64,000 bases of DNA from WVZH01 sp034430895 (GCA_034430895.1 DAOUDW010000108.1:1-64000), one strand, 5' to 3'; positions 34,892 through 45,169 are shown, counted from the stretch's first letter. The notes: generated from the letters alone by a model not told the origin. Program-made: numbers and translations.

Positions 34892-35089
34892 CTATAGAGA
34901 GTAGCTGCCCGGCATTGTGTTGAATTCCTCCAAACACAATTGAACCACGCGTTTACAGCCATCCGCTCCGTTTTCTCTGGGCCAGAGAAGTTTGACAGCT
35001 GCTTGCATCAGGGCAATTTGACTCGGGTATTCATGATGATTCTGTGTGATAAATTTGCGGATATCATCATCTGTCACTGTTTTTACCAT
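34892..35089 (-). CDS. Small protein of unknown function, 65 residues
   Basis: A short ORF with GAGGAAAAG directly before its ATG. The protein is soluble, with two probable helices (DDDIRKFITQNHHEYPSQIA and GCKRVVQLCLEEFNTM) and a single Trp. I do not recognise a family. Good ribosome site, sensible composition and no competing gene support it being real. It is divergent from the aminotransferase gene. Confidence 0.5.
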   Translation of the reverse strand: MVKTVTDDDIRKFITQNHHEYPSQIALMQAAVKLLWPRENGADGCKRVVQLCLEEFNTMPGSYSL

Positions 35090-35269
35090 CTTTTCCTCAC
35101 AACGAACTGTGATAATTGTTGCTTCCTGGATGGGTTTTCACTCCTGGTATCATCCTAACTACGATAACAGATTGTGACCACTCGATCGCTTTCGATTCCC
35201 TTACAATGGATTTCCTTGACAAAAGTGTCGCTTGGATGAAAATGGTGTTGTCAGTTTGAGGAGATGTCG

Positions 35270-36508
35270 ATGAAAAATCCGGAGACTCGAAAAGATAAAA
35301 CAGCTTCGTTCGATTGGGATGCTCATCTTGCTGCGAGGGCCAAGGGGATCAATCCCTCAATAATTCGGGAAATTCTCAAGCTCACCGTCCAACCAGATGT
35401 GATTTCGTTTGCCGGGGGTCTGCCTGCACCCGAATTATTCCCTATCCGGGAATTCGATGAAGCCTGTCATGAGATTCTAGAGGAGGAAGGCCAAGTCGCT
35501 TTGCAATACAGTCTCAGTGAGGGCTATGGGCCCTTGCGACAATTCCTGGCCGACAGCATGTCAGCGTACATGACGAAGATCGAAGCGGAGAACATCATCG
35601 TCGTCAACGGGTCGCAGCAGGGACTGGAGCTGATTGGAAAGATTTTTGTCGATCCGGGAACCAAGATTATTTGCAGCCGTCCGACGTATCTGGGAGCGTT
35701 ACAAGCTTGGACGTCTTATCAAGCGCAATACCTCAGCGTGCCGCTGGATGAGAACGGTATGTGTGTCGATGAAATTCCCGCGATTATCCAACAATCTGAA
35801 GATCGTCCGCGGATTGTCTACGTGCTGCCGAATTTTCACAATCCGGCAGGGACCACATTGCCATTGGAACGACGTGAACGACTCGTCGAGATTGCCCGGG
35901 AGTACGATTTAATCATTGTGGAAGATGATCCTTACCGTGAATTACGCTATGAAGGCGAGGATATAACACCGGTCTTCCACCTCGCTCCTGAACGAACAAT
36001 CTACCTAAGCACATTTTCGAAGACCCTGGCGCCTGGCATTCGGTTGGCCTGGATCGTCGCAGCAAAACCGGCATTCGCCAAACTGCTCGAGGCGAAACAG
36101 GCTGCTGATCTTCACACGGGGACTTTCGTACAGATGGTTGCGAACAAAATCTGCCAGAGTGGAACATTACGGAAACACGTCACACGTTTGGTTGAAGTCT
36201 ATCGCAATCGTCGCAATATTATGCTTGAATCATTGGAGGAGAATTGGCCGGGTGAAGCGTCCTGGACCTCGCCTCAAGGTGGTTTGTTTTTGTGGGCACA
36301 AGCTCCGGAATCGATCAACACGAGGGAATTCCTGGAGACAGCCGTTGCGGCAAAGGTGGCCTACGTTCCGGGTTTCGCCTTCTACCCATACGAACAGGGC
36401 GGGGAGCATACCATGCGGCTGAACTTCTCGAATGCAACCGAGGAGATGATCAACGAGGGGGTTTTTAGATTGGGCCGCGCCATGAAGGAACAGATCACGC
36501 GTAAATAG
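35270..36508 (+). CDS. PLP-dependent aminotransferase, class I/II (LysN/KAT-II like)
   Basis: 412 residues from the ATG at 35270; GAGGAG is well spaced from it and too close to the ATG at 35264. Fold type I landmarks: VISFAGGLPAPELFPI, LQYSLSEGYGPLR, VNGSQQGLELIGK, LPNFHNPAGTTLP, VEDDPYREL, and the PLP Lys in STFSKTLAPGIRLAW. The C-terminal RLNFSN motif binds the substrate carboxylate. It lacks the GntR-type DNA-binding domain of MocR proteins and is therefore an enzyme, probably acting on aromatic amino acids, 2-aminoadipate or leucine with 2-oxoglutarate. Cytoplasmic. Confidence 0.92.
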   Translation: MKNPETRKDKTASFDWDAHLAARAKGINPSIIREILKLTVQPDVISFAGGLPAPELFPIREFDEACHEILEEEGQVALQYSLSEGYGPLRQFLADSMSAYMTKIEAENIIVVNGSQQGLELIGKIFVDPGTKIICSRPTYLGALQAWTSYQAQYLSVPLDENGMCVDEIPAIIQQSEDRPRIVYVLPNFHNPAGTTLPLERRERLVEIAREYDLIIVEDDPYRELRYEGEDITPVFHLAPERTIYLSTFSKTLAPGIRLAWIVAAKPAFAKLLEAKQAADLHTGTFVQMVANKICQSGTLRKHVTRLVEVYRNRRNIMLESLEENWPGEASWTSPQGGLFLWAQAPESINTREFLETAVAAKVAYVPGFAFYPYEQGGEHTMRLNFSNATEEMINEGVFRLGRAMKEQITRK

Positions 36509-36629
36509 AATCCCTTTCTTCAACCGAATACGCAGCAAGAATCTGCAAGAATATAAGCTTCGGGGTTGATTACGGTATTTACAAGCGGTACACTTGCAAG
36601 ATTATGTTTATTTAATTGAGGTTGCAGCG

Positions 36630-37544
36630 TTGAATTCTCAATCCATTCCCTTCGTTTTTCTCCAGGCCATTCTCCTCGGAACGAATATGCTTTTTTCGAG
36701 ATATGCCCTGGAACAATTTCATCCACTCAACTTCGTTGGTTTGCGATTTCTGGTGGCGGGGCTATTGACCGTTTTTGTCTATGTGGTAGTTGGTAGAAGA
36801 AACCGACCCTGGCCCAAAGATCGGCGTCTTTGGATGCATGCAACGATATTCGGAATTTTGGGTTCTGTCGTTCCCATGACGCTGGTTGTGTGGTCTTTGC
36901 AGTATCAATCCAGCGGCGTTTCGTCGGTGTTGGCTACGGTTGTTCCCGCGCTGACCGTTGTACTGGCACACTTTTTCCTGCCCGAAGAATCCCTAAACCG
37001 CAGGAAAGCACTCGGAGTCATTCTGGCATTTGCTGGTGCCCTGGTATTAACTTTACGCGGGGAGACCGGTCTTGTTGACGTAACGCAAGCCGATCCGTTG
37101 GGTTATGCGTTGGTTTTTATCGCCGTGTTTGCTGCTAGCTGTATGATCATCTACGCGCGTCGCTATATTCGGGGATATGATACGTTTGAGGTTACCAGCA
37201 TTCAGATTATCGCCTCAATGTTTTTTATTCTGCCCTTGATGGTTTTAACCGTCGGGTTGGACCTTCACCAGGTCAATACCGGCGGCGTGATTGCGCTCTT
37301 GATTTCAGCGTCTACGGGCACGTTAGGCGTTGTATTTGTTGGGTACTACATCATCGATCGATTCAGCGCCACGGCAGCTTCCATGTCGTCGTATGTGGTA
37401 CCGATCATCGTGGCGATTGGTGGGGTGCTCTTCCTGGAAGAGCAAATTACAGACGGGATTCTGGCTGGATTCGTTTGCATCATCGTAGGCCTATGGTTGA
37501 TCAACGAATTCAATTCTGACAGAGATCCGGCGAAAAGTGCATAA
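36630..37544 (+). CDS. EamA/DMT-family transporter
   Basis: About 304 residues from a TTG at 36630 preceded by GAGG; an upstream TTG at 36594 is possible. Ten hydrophobic helices in two EamA repeats are visible, with the first repeat ending LAFAGALVLTLRG and the second GFVCIIVGLWLIN. Members export amino acids or other metabolites. It follows the aminotransferase by about 120 bases and might share its promoter. The last 35 bases overlap the 3' end of the convergent Agl23 gene. Confidence 0.85.
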   Translation: MNSQSIPFVFLQAILLGTNMLFSRYALEQFHPLNFVGLRFLVAGLLTVFVYVVVGRRNRPWPKDRRLWMHATIFGILGSVVPMTLVVWSLQYQSSGVSSVLATVVPALTVVLAHFFLPEESLNRRKALGVILAFAGALVLTLRGETGLVDVTQADPLGYALVFIAVFAASCMIIYARRYIRGYDTFEVTSIQIIASMFFILPLMVLTVGLDLHQVNTGGVIALLISASTGTLGVVFVGYYIIDRFSATAASMSSYVVPIIVAIGGVLFLEEQITDGILAGFVCIIVGLWLINEFNSDRDPAKSA

Positions 37545-40500
37545 TCTCGCTGTTGGTGCTGTCGGAAACCCACAGGCCACAATCTTCATCGAAGACGATA
37601 CCGGATAGATCCCCGAAAAATACGTTCCCACTGATCGATGACTCCCAGCCAGTCAGGAATTCACCTTCGATATCGAAACAGAGAACCCGTGCGCCTTCGG
37701 GATCGGTGAGGCAGTTCGTCGATTCCGGTCCGACGGCAATGAAGGGTTTGTTCTCCAACGATTGACCGTACCAACCAGCGATCGGCCATTCTTTCACCGC
37801 CTGGAAGTAGCCCTCTCCGATTTCCTCGAAGACCTGCACTCTCTGGTTCCATGTATCCACGACGAGGACGGTACCATCGTCTTCTACAGCGATTCCCACG
37901 GGTTCATCGAGGTAACCCAAATCGAGGCCGAACGAGCCGAATTGGGTGATGTAATTTCCCTGGCGATCGAAGATGACAACGCGTTTATTCCCGGTATCGA
38001 CAACAAAAACCCGATTTTGGGAGTCAATGGCGACGTCCCGCGGTCCCCAGAATTTTGTCGGCTCGTCTCCCTGGCCGAAGGAGCCGAACATGTCGAGGAA
38101 TTCCCCTTCCGCCGTGAAATATTGAATGCGGTGATTCCAAGTATCTGCAACATAGACGGTTCCGTCTGGCGCCACACCGACGCCAAAAGGTTTGTTGAAC
38201 GTACCTTCTTCGTGGGTGTTCAGTTCAATGTCTCCATAACTTCCCCAGGTCGAGATCACTTCGCCATCGGGGCTGAGATGTTGGATGCGGTGGTTGTCCG
38301 TGTCGGCGACGTAGAGACTGCCGTCCGGGGCGAGTGCGAGGCCGTGCGGGTTTAAGAATTCACCCGGCTGCGAACCTGTCCTTCCAAACGTGAGATCCGG
38401 CGAGAGTATCGTCATGTTCTCTTCGTATGGCGCGGCGATGGCTTGAATGTCCTCGATCGGTGCGGCAACGCCATAATCCCAGACCTTGGCGGCGGTATCG
38501 ATGCGGATATAGAGACGAATTTTCTCGGAGGGATTCCAATTGGTAAGCGAAAAATCCTTGTTGGTCAATTCACCATAGGCGCTGTAATCTTTGTTGAACC
38601 AGATGTCCCACGCTGCTTGTCGATGGGCGGGATCGAAAAGGTAAGGTTTGAGTTTCAACCACAGCCGTCGGAAGTACTCGAAGTAGTTCATGCAGGCTTC
38701 TGGGTCGTCATTTCCCTCTGCAATCTGTTCGCTGCGCCACTCCGATTCGATGTTGGATTTCTTCAAGTTGTAGTAATCCATATTCGGCCACCAGATGCGT
38801 GTGTACTCGAAGGTATAGAACGCATCTCCCAGAACGGGTTCCAACTTCGACCAATTCGAATCGCCGGCAATGATGATGGGATAATCAATCAAATCCCGGC
38901 TGGGGCTGCCGCCGAAGTAGGTGGCTTGATCGTAATTTCGCAGGTACCACCAGAATGGATAGGTGGATTCATCGTCATAAGCAATTTTGAAATCCGGGTC
39001 GTTGCCCATCCGCTCCGCCAGATCCTCGATCTGCTCGAGCATGGTCTTGGGTCCCCTCCCCATGTGCGCATAGACGAGATACTCGGTTGGATAGTCATAA
39101 TTCACATAGGCGGCCCGGGCAGATGTGCGCACAGTCACCATCGTCAGCAAGCCGATAATAATGAGCACGATCATTTTGCCCACGCTGGTGAAGGACCAAT
39201 CGCGCGCCACGAAAGGAATGGCCAGTCCAGTACCTGCCGCGAAAACCAGGGCGGCCAAGAAACTCGTGGTAACACTTAGTTGTTCGATCCCGTTGCCCTG
39301 GAATGGTGGGATCTCTCCCAATGAGACCGTGAGTGCGCGTATAACGGAGAGCACAAACAGCAATACGAGCCCCGTAAGAAGCAAACCGCGTTTTTCTACA
39401 AACTGCCGCCAATCCATTCGATCCAGGAATACGCCGATTCCCCATCCTGCGAGCAGGATGAAGGGCAGGGCGATGTGCACGGTGATCCAGGGCATTTTCT
39501 CACCGGCGTACGAGTAGAGGGCCAGCGAAGAAACACCCCAATACGCCAGGAAGAACAGCATCAAGGGTGAGCGTGCCAAATCGCCGATCTTCCCTTCCGA
39601 ATCGGATTCTTCCGCCTCGTTCGGTTCGATTTTCGCCAACTTGCTTTTTATCCACTTCGCGAAACCAGCCAGCATCACCACAGGTGCGATGAGGATGGGC
39701 AGGAATTCGTACATGGGGAGCTGAATCAGGGCGTAGTAATACATTGGTTGGCTGCCGCGCTCGACCCCTTGCTGAACGAGCCAGTAACCCAGGGATCCCA
39801 CCAGTCCCGTGGCGATTCCTCTTCCGTTGGTTAGAAATGTCGAATAGAAAAGGAAGTAAGGAATGGCGAACACACCGGCAGCGATGAGCCACTTACGCCA
39901 ATTCCACAAGAGCCCGATTGCCAGGCTTAAGACGACGAGCACAGCTACAACGGTCCCGGTGCGCAGCATGAGTGCAGTATCGTTGTAATTAAGTGGGTCC
40001 CAATCATAGATCGTAGCCAGGATCGCAGCAAGCTGGGGCAGGACTATGGTGATGAAGAGTACCAGTAGATCGAGATCGGGGAAATCAGTCTGCAGCCTTT
40101 TACCGAATGCAGAAATTAAGCTGATAAGAATCAAGGCCAAACCAAATATTGCAGTGATCGCCGCAATATTGATGTTCAATCTGTCGTTGGATCCCTGGCT
40201 TTGTTCATCCGGGATGATTTCATCCTGCAGGGGTTGTTCTGCCAATTCCGCCTCGGCGGGAGAGACCTCGTACATTTGGAAGTGGAAATACGTATACATG
40301 CCAAGTCCCGCACCAACCACGGAGAAAATCAGGCCGATTATAAATAGCCACTGCAGCGTTGTATTAAAACGCAACTTGCCGATGAATCTCCAGGCGAAGT
40401 ACAACACCATGAACACAAGCACCTGGGCGGTGAAAATGAAAGCGGTTTCCTTGGTGGCAAAATGCAGCGCCCCAACGAAAGCGAGCATGTAAAAATAACG

Positions 40501-41019
40501 CACCTGGTGTGTTTCCAGGTAGCTGAATATACCCCAGACTGTGAGGAGCATAAGCGGCACGGTGAGGGCTTCGTTACGGACATACCTCGAATAATAGAGC
40601 ATGAATGGCGAGATTAAAATCAAGGCGGCCGTGACGAGTGCACCTGACTTGCCGAACCAACGTCGAAACAGCCAGATAAATCCCACGGCGAGAATACCGA
40701 AGATGGCGGCGGGGATACGTGCTGCTGCATCGTTATCGCCAAAGAGGAAGTAAGAAAGCGCCAGGAGATGGAATTGAAACGGTCCGTGAGAGAGTGGATC
40801 GTGCTGGTATCCTTTGCCTTCCGAAAGCAGCCACGAGAAATAGACGTGGGTGGTTTCATCGTGACTCATTACACGTTCGCCGAGATTGTAGAATCGACTA
40901 AACACGGCCAATACGATCAGAAGAATCAAGATGAGTGTGTATTTATTGAGTTTGATGTCGAGAAATGAAAGGGATTTTTGGTCGGGAGTTACTGGATTGG
41001 CTGGATGTGCTTCAGTCAT
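37510..41019 (-). CDS. Agl23-type GT-C glycosyltransferase fused to NHL beta-propeller
   Basis: 1169 residues from the ATG at 41019. Residues about 30-560 form a polytopic GT-C enzyme of the flippase-activity-associated Agl23 family (TIGR03663): an acidic motif in RVMSHDETTHVYFSW on the first loop, HDPLSHGPFQFHLLALSYFL, and about twelve helices. A large extracytoplasmic domain follows (ARAAYVNYDYPTEYLVY, YPFWWYLRNYDQATYFGGSP). The final 300 residues are NHL repeats (NPHGLALAPDGSLYVADTDN and three or four more). It likely uses a lipid-linked sugar at the outer face. Archaeal Agl23 is tied to N-glycosylation; the role here is inferred. Its 3' end overlaps the EamA gene. Confidence 0.88.
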   Translation of the reverse strand: MTEAHPANPVTPDQKSLSFLDIKLNKYTLILILLIVLAVFSRFYNLGERVMSHDETTHVYFSWLLSEGKGYQHDPLSHGPFQFHLLALSYFLFGDNDAAARIPAAIFGILAVGFIWLFRRWFGKSGALVTAALILISPFMLYYSRYVRNEALTVPLMLLTVWGIFSYLETHQVRYFYMLAFVGALHFATKETAFIFTAQVLVFMVLYFAWRFIGKLRFNTTLQWLFIIGLIFSVVGAGLGMYTYFHFQMYEVSPAEAELAEQPLQDEIIPDEQSQGSNDRLNINIAAITAIFGLALILISLISAFGKRLQTDFPDLDLLVLFITIVLPQLAAILATIYDWDPLNYNDTALMLRTGTVVAVLVVLSLAIGLLWNWRKWLIAAGVFAIPYFLFYSTFLTNGRGIATGLVGSLGYWLVQQGVERGSQPMYYYALIQLPMYEFLPILIAPVVMLAGFAKWIKSKLAKIEPNEAEESDSEGKIGDLARSPLMLFFLAYWGVSSLALYSYAGEKMPWITVHIALPFILLAGWGIGVFLDRMDWRQFVEKRGLLLTGLVLLFVLSVIRALTVSLGEIPPFQGNGIEQLSVTTSFLAALVFAAGTGLAIPFVARDWSFTSVGKMIVLIIIGLLTMVTVRTSARAAYVNYDYPTEYLVYAHMGRGPKTMLEQIEDLAERMGNDPDFKIAYDDESTYPFWWYLRNYDQATYFGGSPSRDLIDYPIIIAGDSNWSKLEPVLGDAFYTFEYTRIWWPNMDYYNLKKSNIESEWRSEQIAEGNDDPEACMNYFEYFRRLWLKLKPYLFDPAHRQAAWDIWFNKDYSAYGELTNKDFSLTNWNPSEKIRLYIRIDTAAKVWDYGVAAPIEDIQAIAAPYEENMTILSPDLTFGRTGSQPGEFLNPHGLALAPDGSLYVADTDNHRIQHLSPDGEVISTWGSYGDIELNTHEEGTFNKPFGVGVAPDGTVYVADTWNHRIQYFTAEGEFLDMFGSFGQGDEPTKFWGPRDVAIDSQNRVFVVDTGNKRVVIFDRQGNYITQFGSFGLDLGYLDEPVGIAVEDDGTVLVVDTWNQRVQVFEEIGEGYFQAVKEWPIAGWYGQSLENKPFIAVGPESTNCLTDPEGARVLCFDIEGEFLTGWESSISGNVFFGDLSGIVFDEDCGLWVSDSTNSEIMHFSPDLCQN

Positions 41020-41337
41020 TCGTGTCTCCGGTTGCTCACAGGATGGATGATAAACCATTCGATCACTTCGGGATCAAACCATCGTTAATTCGATGCTTAA
41101 TATACCCGTTTTATGGTTTCCTTGGTAGATGTATCCGATCTATCAAGCTACACTGGGATTGTAAATACGTGTCCCAGAAAGCAATTATCCATCACACTTT
41201 GCCGATGGCGAGGATGCTTGACGAGAACGGGTGTGTCCTGGGGTATTGGGGTAGGCGATGTTTTCCTTCATTATTGTCAATGCGCAGTACAATGGGGATA
41301 TCCAACTCTGACACCATATCATCATGATGGAGAGTGT
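41020..41337. other. Divergent spacer between Agl23 and GNAT genes
   Basis: The in-frame upstream extension of the GNAT gene in this stretch has no family sequence. I see no clear promoter pair, hairpin or small gene. Confidence 0.4.
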
Positions 41338-41892
41338 ATGCCCGACGTAGACGTCTATCCGCAAAGCGATCTTCCGGAATCACTTAAGTGGCAAGCGCTG
41401 GCTTTTATCAAGACCGAGTGGCCGTTTGTCTTCTCCGGAGAAGATCAATTTCTAACCGAACCTTGTCCGCCCGATCAAGATCCGGTTCATTTTGTCGCCG
41501 CCGAGGGTGACTCACTCATCGGCTATGCTTCGATCTTTCGGTTGAATATCGATCATGCTGGAACAAGATACGGAATTTACGCCTTTGGGAACATGTTTAC
41601 ATTCCCTCCCTATCGGAAGCAGGGTTATGGAAAACAAATTCTGAAGTTGGCGACGGATTTCATCAAGAACAGCGATGTGGATGCGGGGATCTTGTTTTGC
41701 GAATCGAATGTCGAAGCATTTTACACGGCTCATGGTTGGGAGACTGCTCGTGCGACAGCCCGAAAAGGGACGGCAGACGATTACGAAGAGCACGAACAAA
41801 TCCTAACCATGATCCTATATGTCTCGGAGAAGGGGCAAGAAGGAAAATCAAAATTCGACGAACAGCCCTTGTACGTCAAGTGGCTTTGGTAA
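41338..41892 (+). CDS. GNAT-family N-acetyltransferase
   Basis: 184 residues from the ATG at 41338, with GGAG upstream. The acetyl-CoA loop reads PYRKQGYGKQILKLA, preceded by the beta-strand YGIYAFGNMFTFP and followed by VEAFYTAHGWE, the usual motif B. The C-terminal stretch carries YVKWLW. The acceptor is unknown. Cytoplasmic. The aldo/keto reductase gene follows after 93 bases. Confidence 0.85.
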   Translation: MPDVDVYPQSDLPESLKWQALAFIKTEWPFVFSGEDQFLTEPCPPDQDPVHFVAAEGDSLIGYASIFRLNIDHAGTRYGIYAFGNMFTFPPYRKQGYGKQILKLATDFIKNSDVDAGILFCESNVEAFYTAHGWETARATARKGTADDYEEHEQILTMILYVSEKGQEGKSKFDEQPLYVKWLW

Positions 41893-41985
41893 AAATGGGG
41901 ATTGCCCTTCATCCAAGGTGGATTATCCCAACGAAAATACTGTGGTTTCGCTTACATCATTGATGCATGCACTAGGAGAACCAAA

Positions 41986-43059
41986 ATGCAGTATACACAC
42001 ATGGGTCGGACGGGAGTCGTGGTCAGCAGGCTTTGCCTGGGCACGATGAACTTTGGCTGCTTTACATCCGAAGCGGATAGCATAACGATCATGGACCAAG
42101 CCGTCGAGCTGGGGATAAATTTCTTCGACACGGCAAATTCCTATGGTTGGCTGGGATGGATCCCCGATAAAGGGCGGCTGGGGCTTTCAGAGGAGATCAT
42201 CGGCCGCTGGCTGGCGAAGGAAAAATCCCGTAGGGAGAAGATCGTTCTGGCAACCAAAGTCTATACCCCAATGAGCCACGAGATCAACGACCGCGGCTTG
42301 TCCGCGTATCACATTCGACAGGCGTGTGAAGACAGCCTACGCAGGCTGCAGACGGATCATATCGATATCTACATCATGCATCACATCGATCGCGGTGAAC
42401 ATCCACCTTCTATCTATAAAGATTGGTTGGACTTACCAGATCGAGATCTCTATCGCCCACCACATTTAAAGCGTGAAACGCCCTGGGAAGAGATTTGGCA
42501 GGCGATGGAAGTATTGGTTCAGCAGGGCAAAGTGCTCTACGTCGGCAGCAGCAATTTCGCGGCCTGGAATATCGCCCAGGCGTGTGAAAAGGCACGTGCC
42601 AGAAATTTCCTCGGGTTGATCTGCGAACAGAGTCCCTATAACCTGACCAATCGCATGATTGAGTTGGAGGTCATTCCGGCTTGTCGGGAATATGGTCTGG
42701 GATTGGTCCCTTACAGCCCGTTGGCAGGAGGTTGGTTGGCGGGCATTCTGCAAAAAGCGGGCACAGGTGAGGGACGAAGGGGGGGAACCGTTAAACCGGA
42801 AGATATTGAGAATCGAGATCAGCTCGAAGAATTCGAGTCTGTCTGCCAAGGCTTGGGTGAGAAGCCGGCAAGTGTAGCGCTTGCTTGGGTACTTAAAAAC
42901 CCTGTTGTTACGGCACCGATCATCGGGCCACGCAGGCTCGAGCAGCTTACCGGCAGTCTACGTGCGCTGGAAATCGATCTGGACGACGAGACATGCATGC
43001 GGTTGAACCAGATCTGGCCTGGGCCAGGGGGTGAAGCGCCGGAAGCATATACTGGATAG
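41986..43059 (+). CDS. Aldo/keto reductase
   Basis: 357 residues from the ATG at 41986, which follows AGGAG; the in-frame start at 41902 lacks family sequence. All four catalytic residues are visible: Asp and Tyr in FFDTANSYG, Lys in VLATKVYTP and His in IYIMHHID. The NADPH-binding end (VTAPIIGPRRLEQLTGSL) matches the YajO/YdhF-type subgroup. It reduces aldehydes or ketones, possibly sugars; substrate not determined. It could share a message with the GNAT gene. Confidence 0.92.
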   Translation: MQYTHMGRTGVVVSRLCLGTMNFGCFTSEADSITIMDQAVELGINFFDTANSYGWLGWIPDKGRLGLSEEIIGRWLAKEKSRREKIVLATKVYTPMSHEINDRGLSAYHIRQACEDSLRRLQTDHIDIYIMHHIDRGEHPPSIYKDWLDLPDRDLYRPPHLKRETPWEEIWQAMEVLVQQGKVLYVGSSNFAAWNIAQACEKARARNFLGLICEQSPYNLTNRMIELEVIPACREYGLGLVPYSPLAGGWLAGILQKAGTGEGRRGGTVKPEDIENRDQLEEFESVCQGLGEKPASVALAWVLKNPVVTAPIIGPRRLEQLTGSLRALEIDLDDETCMRLNQIWPGPGGEAPEAYTG

Positions 43060-43223
43060 GCCATTGATGCCCTACAGCAGCCTGGGAGTGCTACTTACGT
43101 ACGAACACCGATTGGCAACCTTGCTGCGTACATTTTGCAGTTCTCGTCTGAATCTCATACAATGCAGACTGGATGGAGTATTTGTTGGTGATTATGCAGA
43201 TGATTAGATGGAGAATGTAGCCA

Positions 43224-43829
43224 TTGCCTTTTTACGTGATGTTTTTTGTTGTGCTTAAATTACTTCTGGGTCCGCCGCTGGATGTGTTGATCGACTTGGA
43301 GCATGACCTTCCACCCAGTTATGATCCAGGACTGAATGCAGCGGCCTCAATCGCCATGGAAGAGCTGCAGGCAGCTGCCCTGGAGGATGGCGTAAACGTC
43401 CAGGTGTTCTCAGATTACCGCAGTTACACGTACCAGGAAGAAGTATTTGCGCGAGAGAGCGCCGCCGGCAATTCCAGCCCAGAATATTTTTCCGCACCTG
43501 CAGGTTACAGCGAGCATCAATTGGGCACAGCTTTCGATGTCGTCTGGCCAGGCGTTGTGATGGGCGCTAACGATCCCCGCAACGATTTGTTGTACGCCTG
43601 GCTGGAGGACAATGCCCATCGATTTGGATTCGTGCTCAGCTATCCATTAAAACAAAGCGAATCGTGGCCATACTCCAACCGTTTCATGCCGCTGGTTACG
43701 GCGTATATTTACGAGCCGTGGCATCTTCGCTTTGTGGGTGTCGAACTGGCTACAACCATTTTCGATGCAGGATATACCGATCCGAAAAGCCCGGTTCTCC
43801 CTCAAGATTTCTACCAAACGTGGCCGTGA
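43224..43829 (+). CDS. VanY-type D-alanyl-D-alanine carboxypeptidase
   Basis: 201 residues from a TTG at 43224 with GGAG about 11 bases upstream; the start is uncertain. A short hydrophobic N-terminus suggests export or membrane anchoring. The zinc and catalytic motifs of peptidase M15B are intact: SEHQLGTAFDVVW (SxHxxGxAxD) and YEPWHLRFVG (ExWH). The DYRSYTYQEEVF motif binds the peptide end. It trims the terminal D-Ala from peptidoglycan stems in the wall. Confidence 0.9.
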   Translation: MPFYVMFFVVLKLLLGPPLDVLIDLEHDLPPSYDPGLNAAASIAMEELQAAALEDGVNVQVFSDYRSYTYQEEVFARESAAGNSSPEYFSAPAGYSEHQLGTAFDVVWPGVVMGANDPRNDLLYAWLEDNAHRFGFVLSYPLKQSESWPYSNRFMPLVTAYIYEPWHLRFVGVELATTIFDAGYTDPKSPVLPQDFYQTWP

Positions 43830-43959
43830 ATCGTTTCAACAACTGGTAGAAAAACTTAGAATACAATAATTAAGGGGCGAATGAACACGATCCTGTCAGC
43901 AAGCTACATGTGTCTTTTGATAGAATTGATATAAGAATTGTTAACTGGAGTATGTTGAT

Positions 43960-45090
43960 ATGGGGAATTCCTTCACCATTTTTCGTGTGCGGGGGATCGA
44001 TATCCGCGTTCACGTTACCTTTCCGCTGATTCTCATCTGGTCGGCGCTTCAATTCGGCTTGTTTTCCGATGGGGGCACGAGTGGAGCGGCGTTCGGGATC
44101 CTGGCTACTTTGTTGCTGTTCGGCATTGTTGTGATGCACGAACTCGGTCATAGTCTGGCAGCGCAGCATTATGGAGTGAGCGTAAAACAAATCGTGCTGC
44201 TGCCGATCGGTGGTGTCGCGCAATTGGCACGCATCCCGGAGAATCCGGTTCAGGAGCTGGTCATTGCCATCGCGGGACCGCTGGTCAATTTCGCCCTGGC
44301 GATCGTACTCACACTGGTCGGGTTGGGAATCGGCGTAAGCGTTGGATTGGACACGATGATCTTCGAGATGGGTGGATTCAGTCCACTCGGTTTGTTCAGC
44401 TATATTTTCGCCTCGAATCTATTTCTCGGTTTGTTCAATCTGTTGCCGGCATTCCCGATGGACGGTGGACGGGTGCTGCGCGCCCTTATGGCGATGAAAC
44501 TTGATTACGCGCGTGCGACCTCTATCGCGGTGACGATCGGTCAGACATTGGCCTGGCTGCTGGGATTATGGGGTTTCTTGCAAGGTAACCTCTTCCTGAT
44601 CTTCATCGCCGTTTTTATCTACATGGGAGCTGGCCACGAAGGTCAGACCGTGCAGCTGCGCAAGATACTCGGCGGGTTATCCGTCGATCAGGCCTACTCC
44701 CGTGATCTCGATGTGCTGCATCGAGATGCGACCCTGCGGGAAGCCATTGCATTGACCTTGAACACTTTCCAGGCAGATTTCCCGGTATGTGACGGAGAGA
44801 AGTTAGTAGGGATCATCACGCACACTCGCCTCGTTGAAGCCCTAAATCGTAACGGACCAGATGTACCACTCGAACAAGTGATGATCAGAGATTTCGATCC
44901 CGTCAAACCGGACGCTGGTCTTTTTGATGTGCAGCAGTTACTTACCGAGAAGCGTTTGGATGCACTCCCTGTAGTAAGTGAAGATGGTCGATTCTTGGGT
45001 TTGATAACGGTTGGCGATATCAATGAAGTCTACCGTATGGTTTCCATTCGATCTGATGTATTTCCTCTGGTCACTGCTCGATCTAAATAA
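43960..45090 (+). CDS. Site-2 protease-like M50 metallopeptidase with CBS pair
   Basis: 376 residues. Residues 1-220 form the M50B membrane domain: the zinc motif HELGH (60-64) lies in helix 2 and the third ligand Asp is in FNLLPAFPMDGGRVLRAL. About 230-376 form two CBS domains (FPVCDGEKLVGIITHTRLVE; LPVVSEDGRFLGLITVGDIN), which bind adenine nucleotides in this family and may gate proteolysis. It cleaves transmembrane substrates within the membrane. Neither an obvious anti-sigma factor nor a sigma factor gene is nearby, so the substrate is unknown. Confidence 0.93.
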   Translation: MGNSFTIFRVRGIDIRVHVTFPLILIWSALQFGLFSDGGTSGAAFGILATLLLFGIVVMHELGHSLAAQHYGVSVKQIVLLPIGGVAQLARIPENPVQELVIAIAGPLVNFALAIVLTLVGLGIGVSVGLDTMIFEMGGFSPLGLFSYIFASNLFLGLFNLLPAFPMDGGRVLRALMAMKLDYARATSIAVTIGQTLAWLLGLWGFLQGNLFLIFIAVFIYMGAGHEGQTVQLRKILGGLSVDQAYSRDLDVLHRDATLREAIALTLNTFQADFPVCDGEKLVGIITHTRLVEALNRNGPDVPLEQVMIRDFDPVKPDAGLFDVQQLLTEKRLDALPVVSEDGRFLGLITVGDINEVYRMVSIRSDVFPLVTARSK

Positions 45091-45169
45091 TTTACGGCCC
45101 TTCAGGTAAATCCTTTGCGGTCCAGCCGTCGAGAAATAGTCCCAAAGGGTGCTATCGCTCGAATGAAAG

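Noticed and set aside
38443..39279. A 278-codon open frame opposite the Agl23-NHL gene
   Set aside because: Antisense to a continuous, recognisable protein; composition mirrors it.
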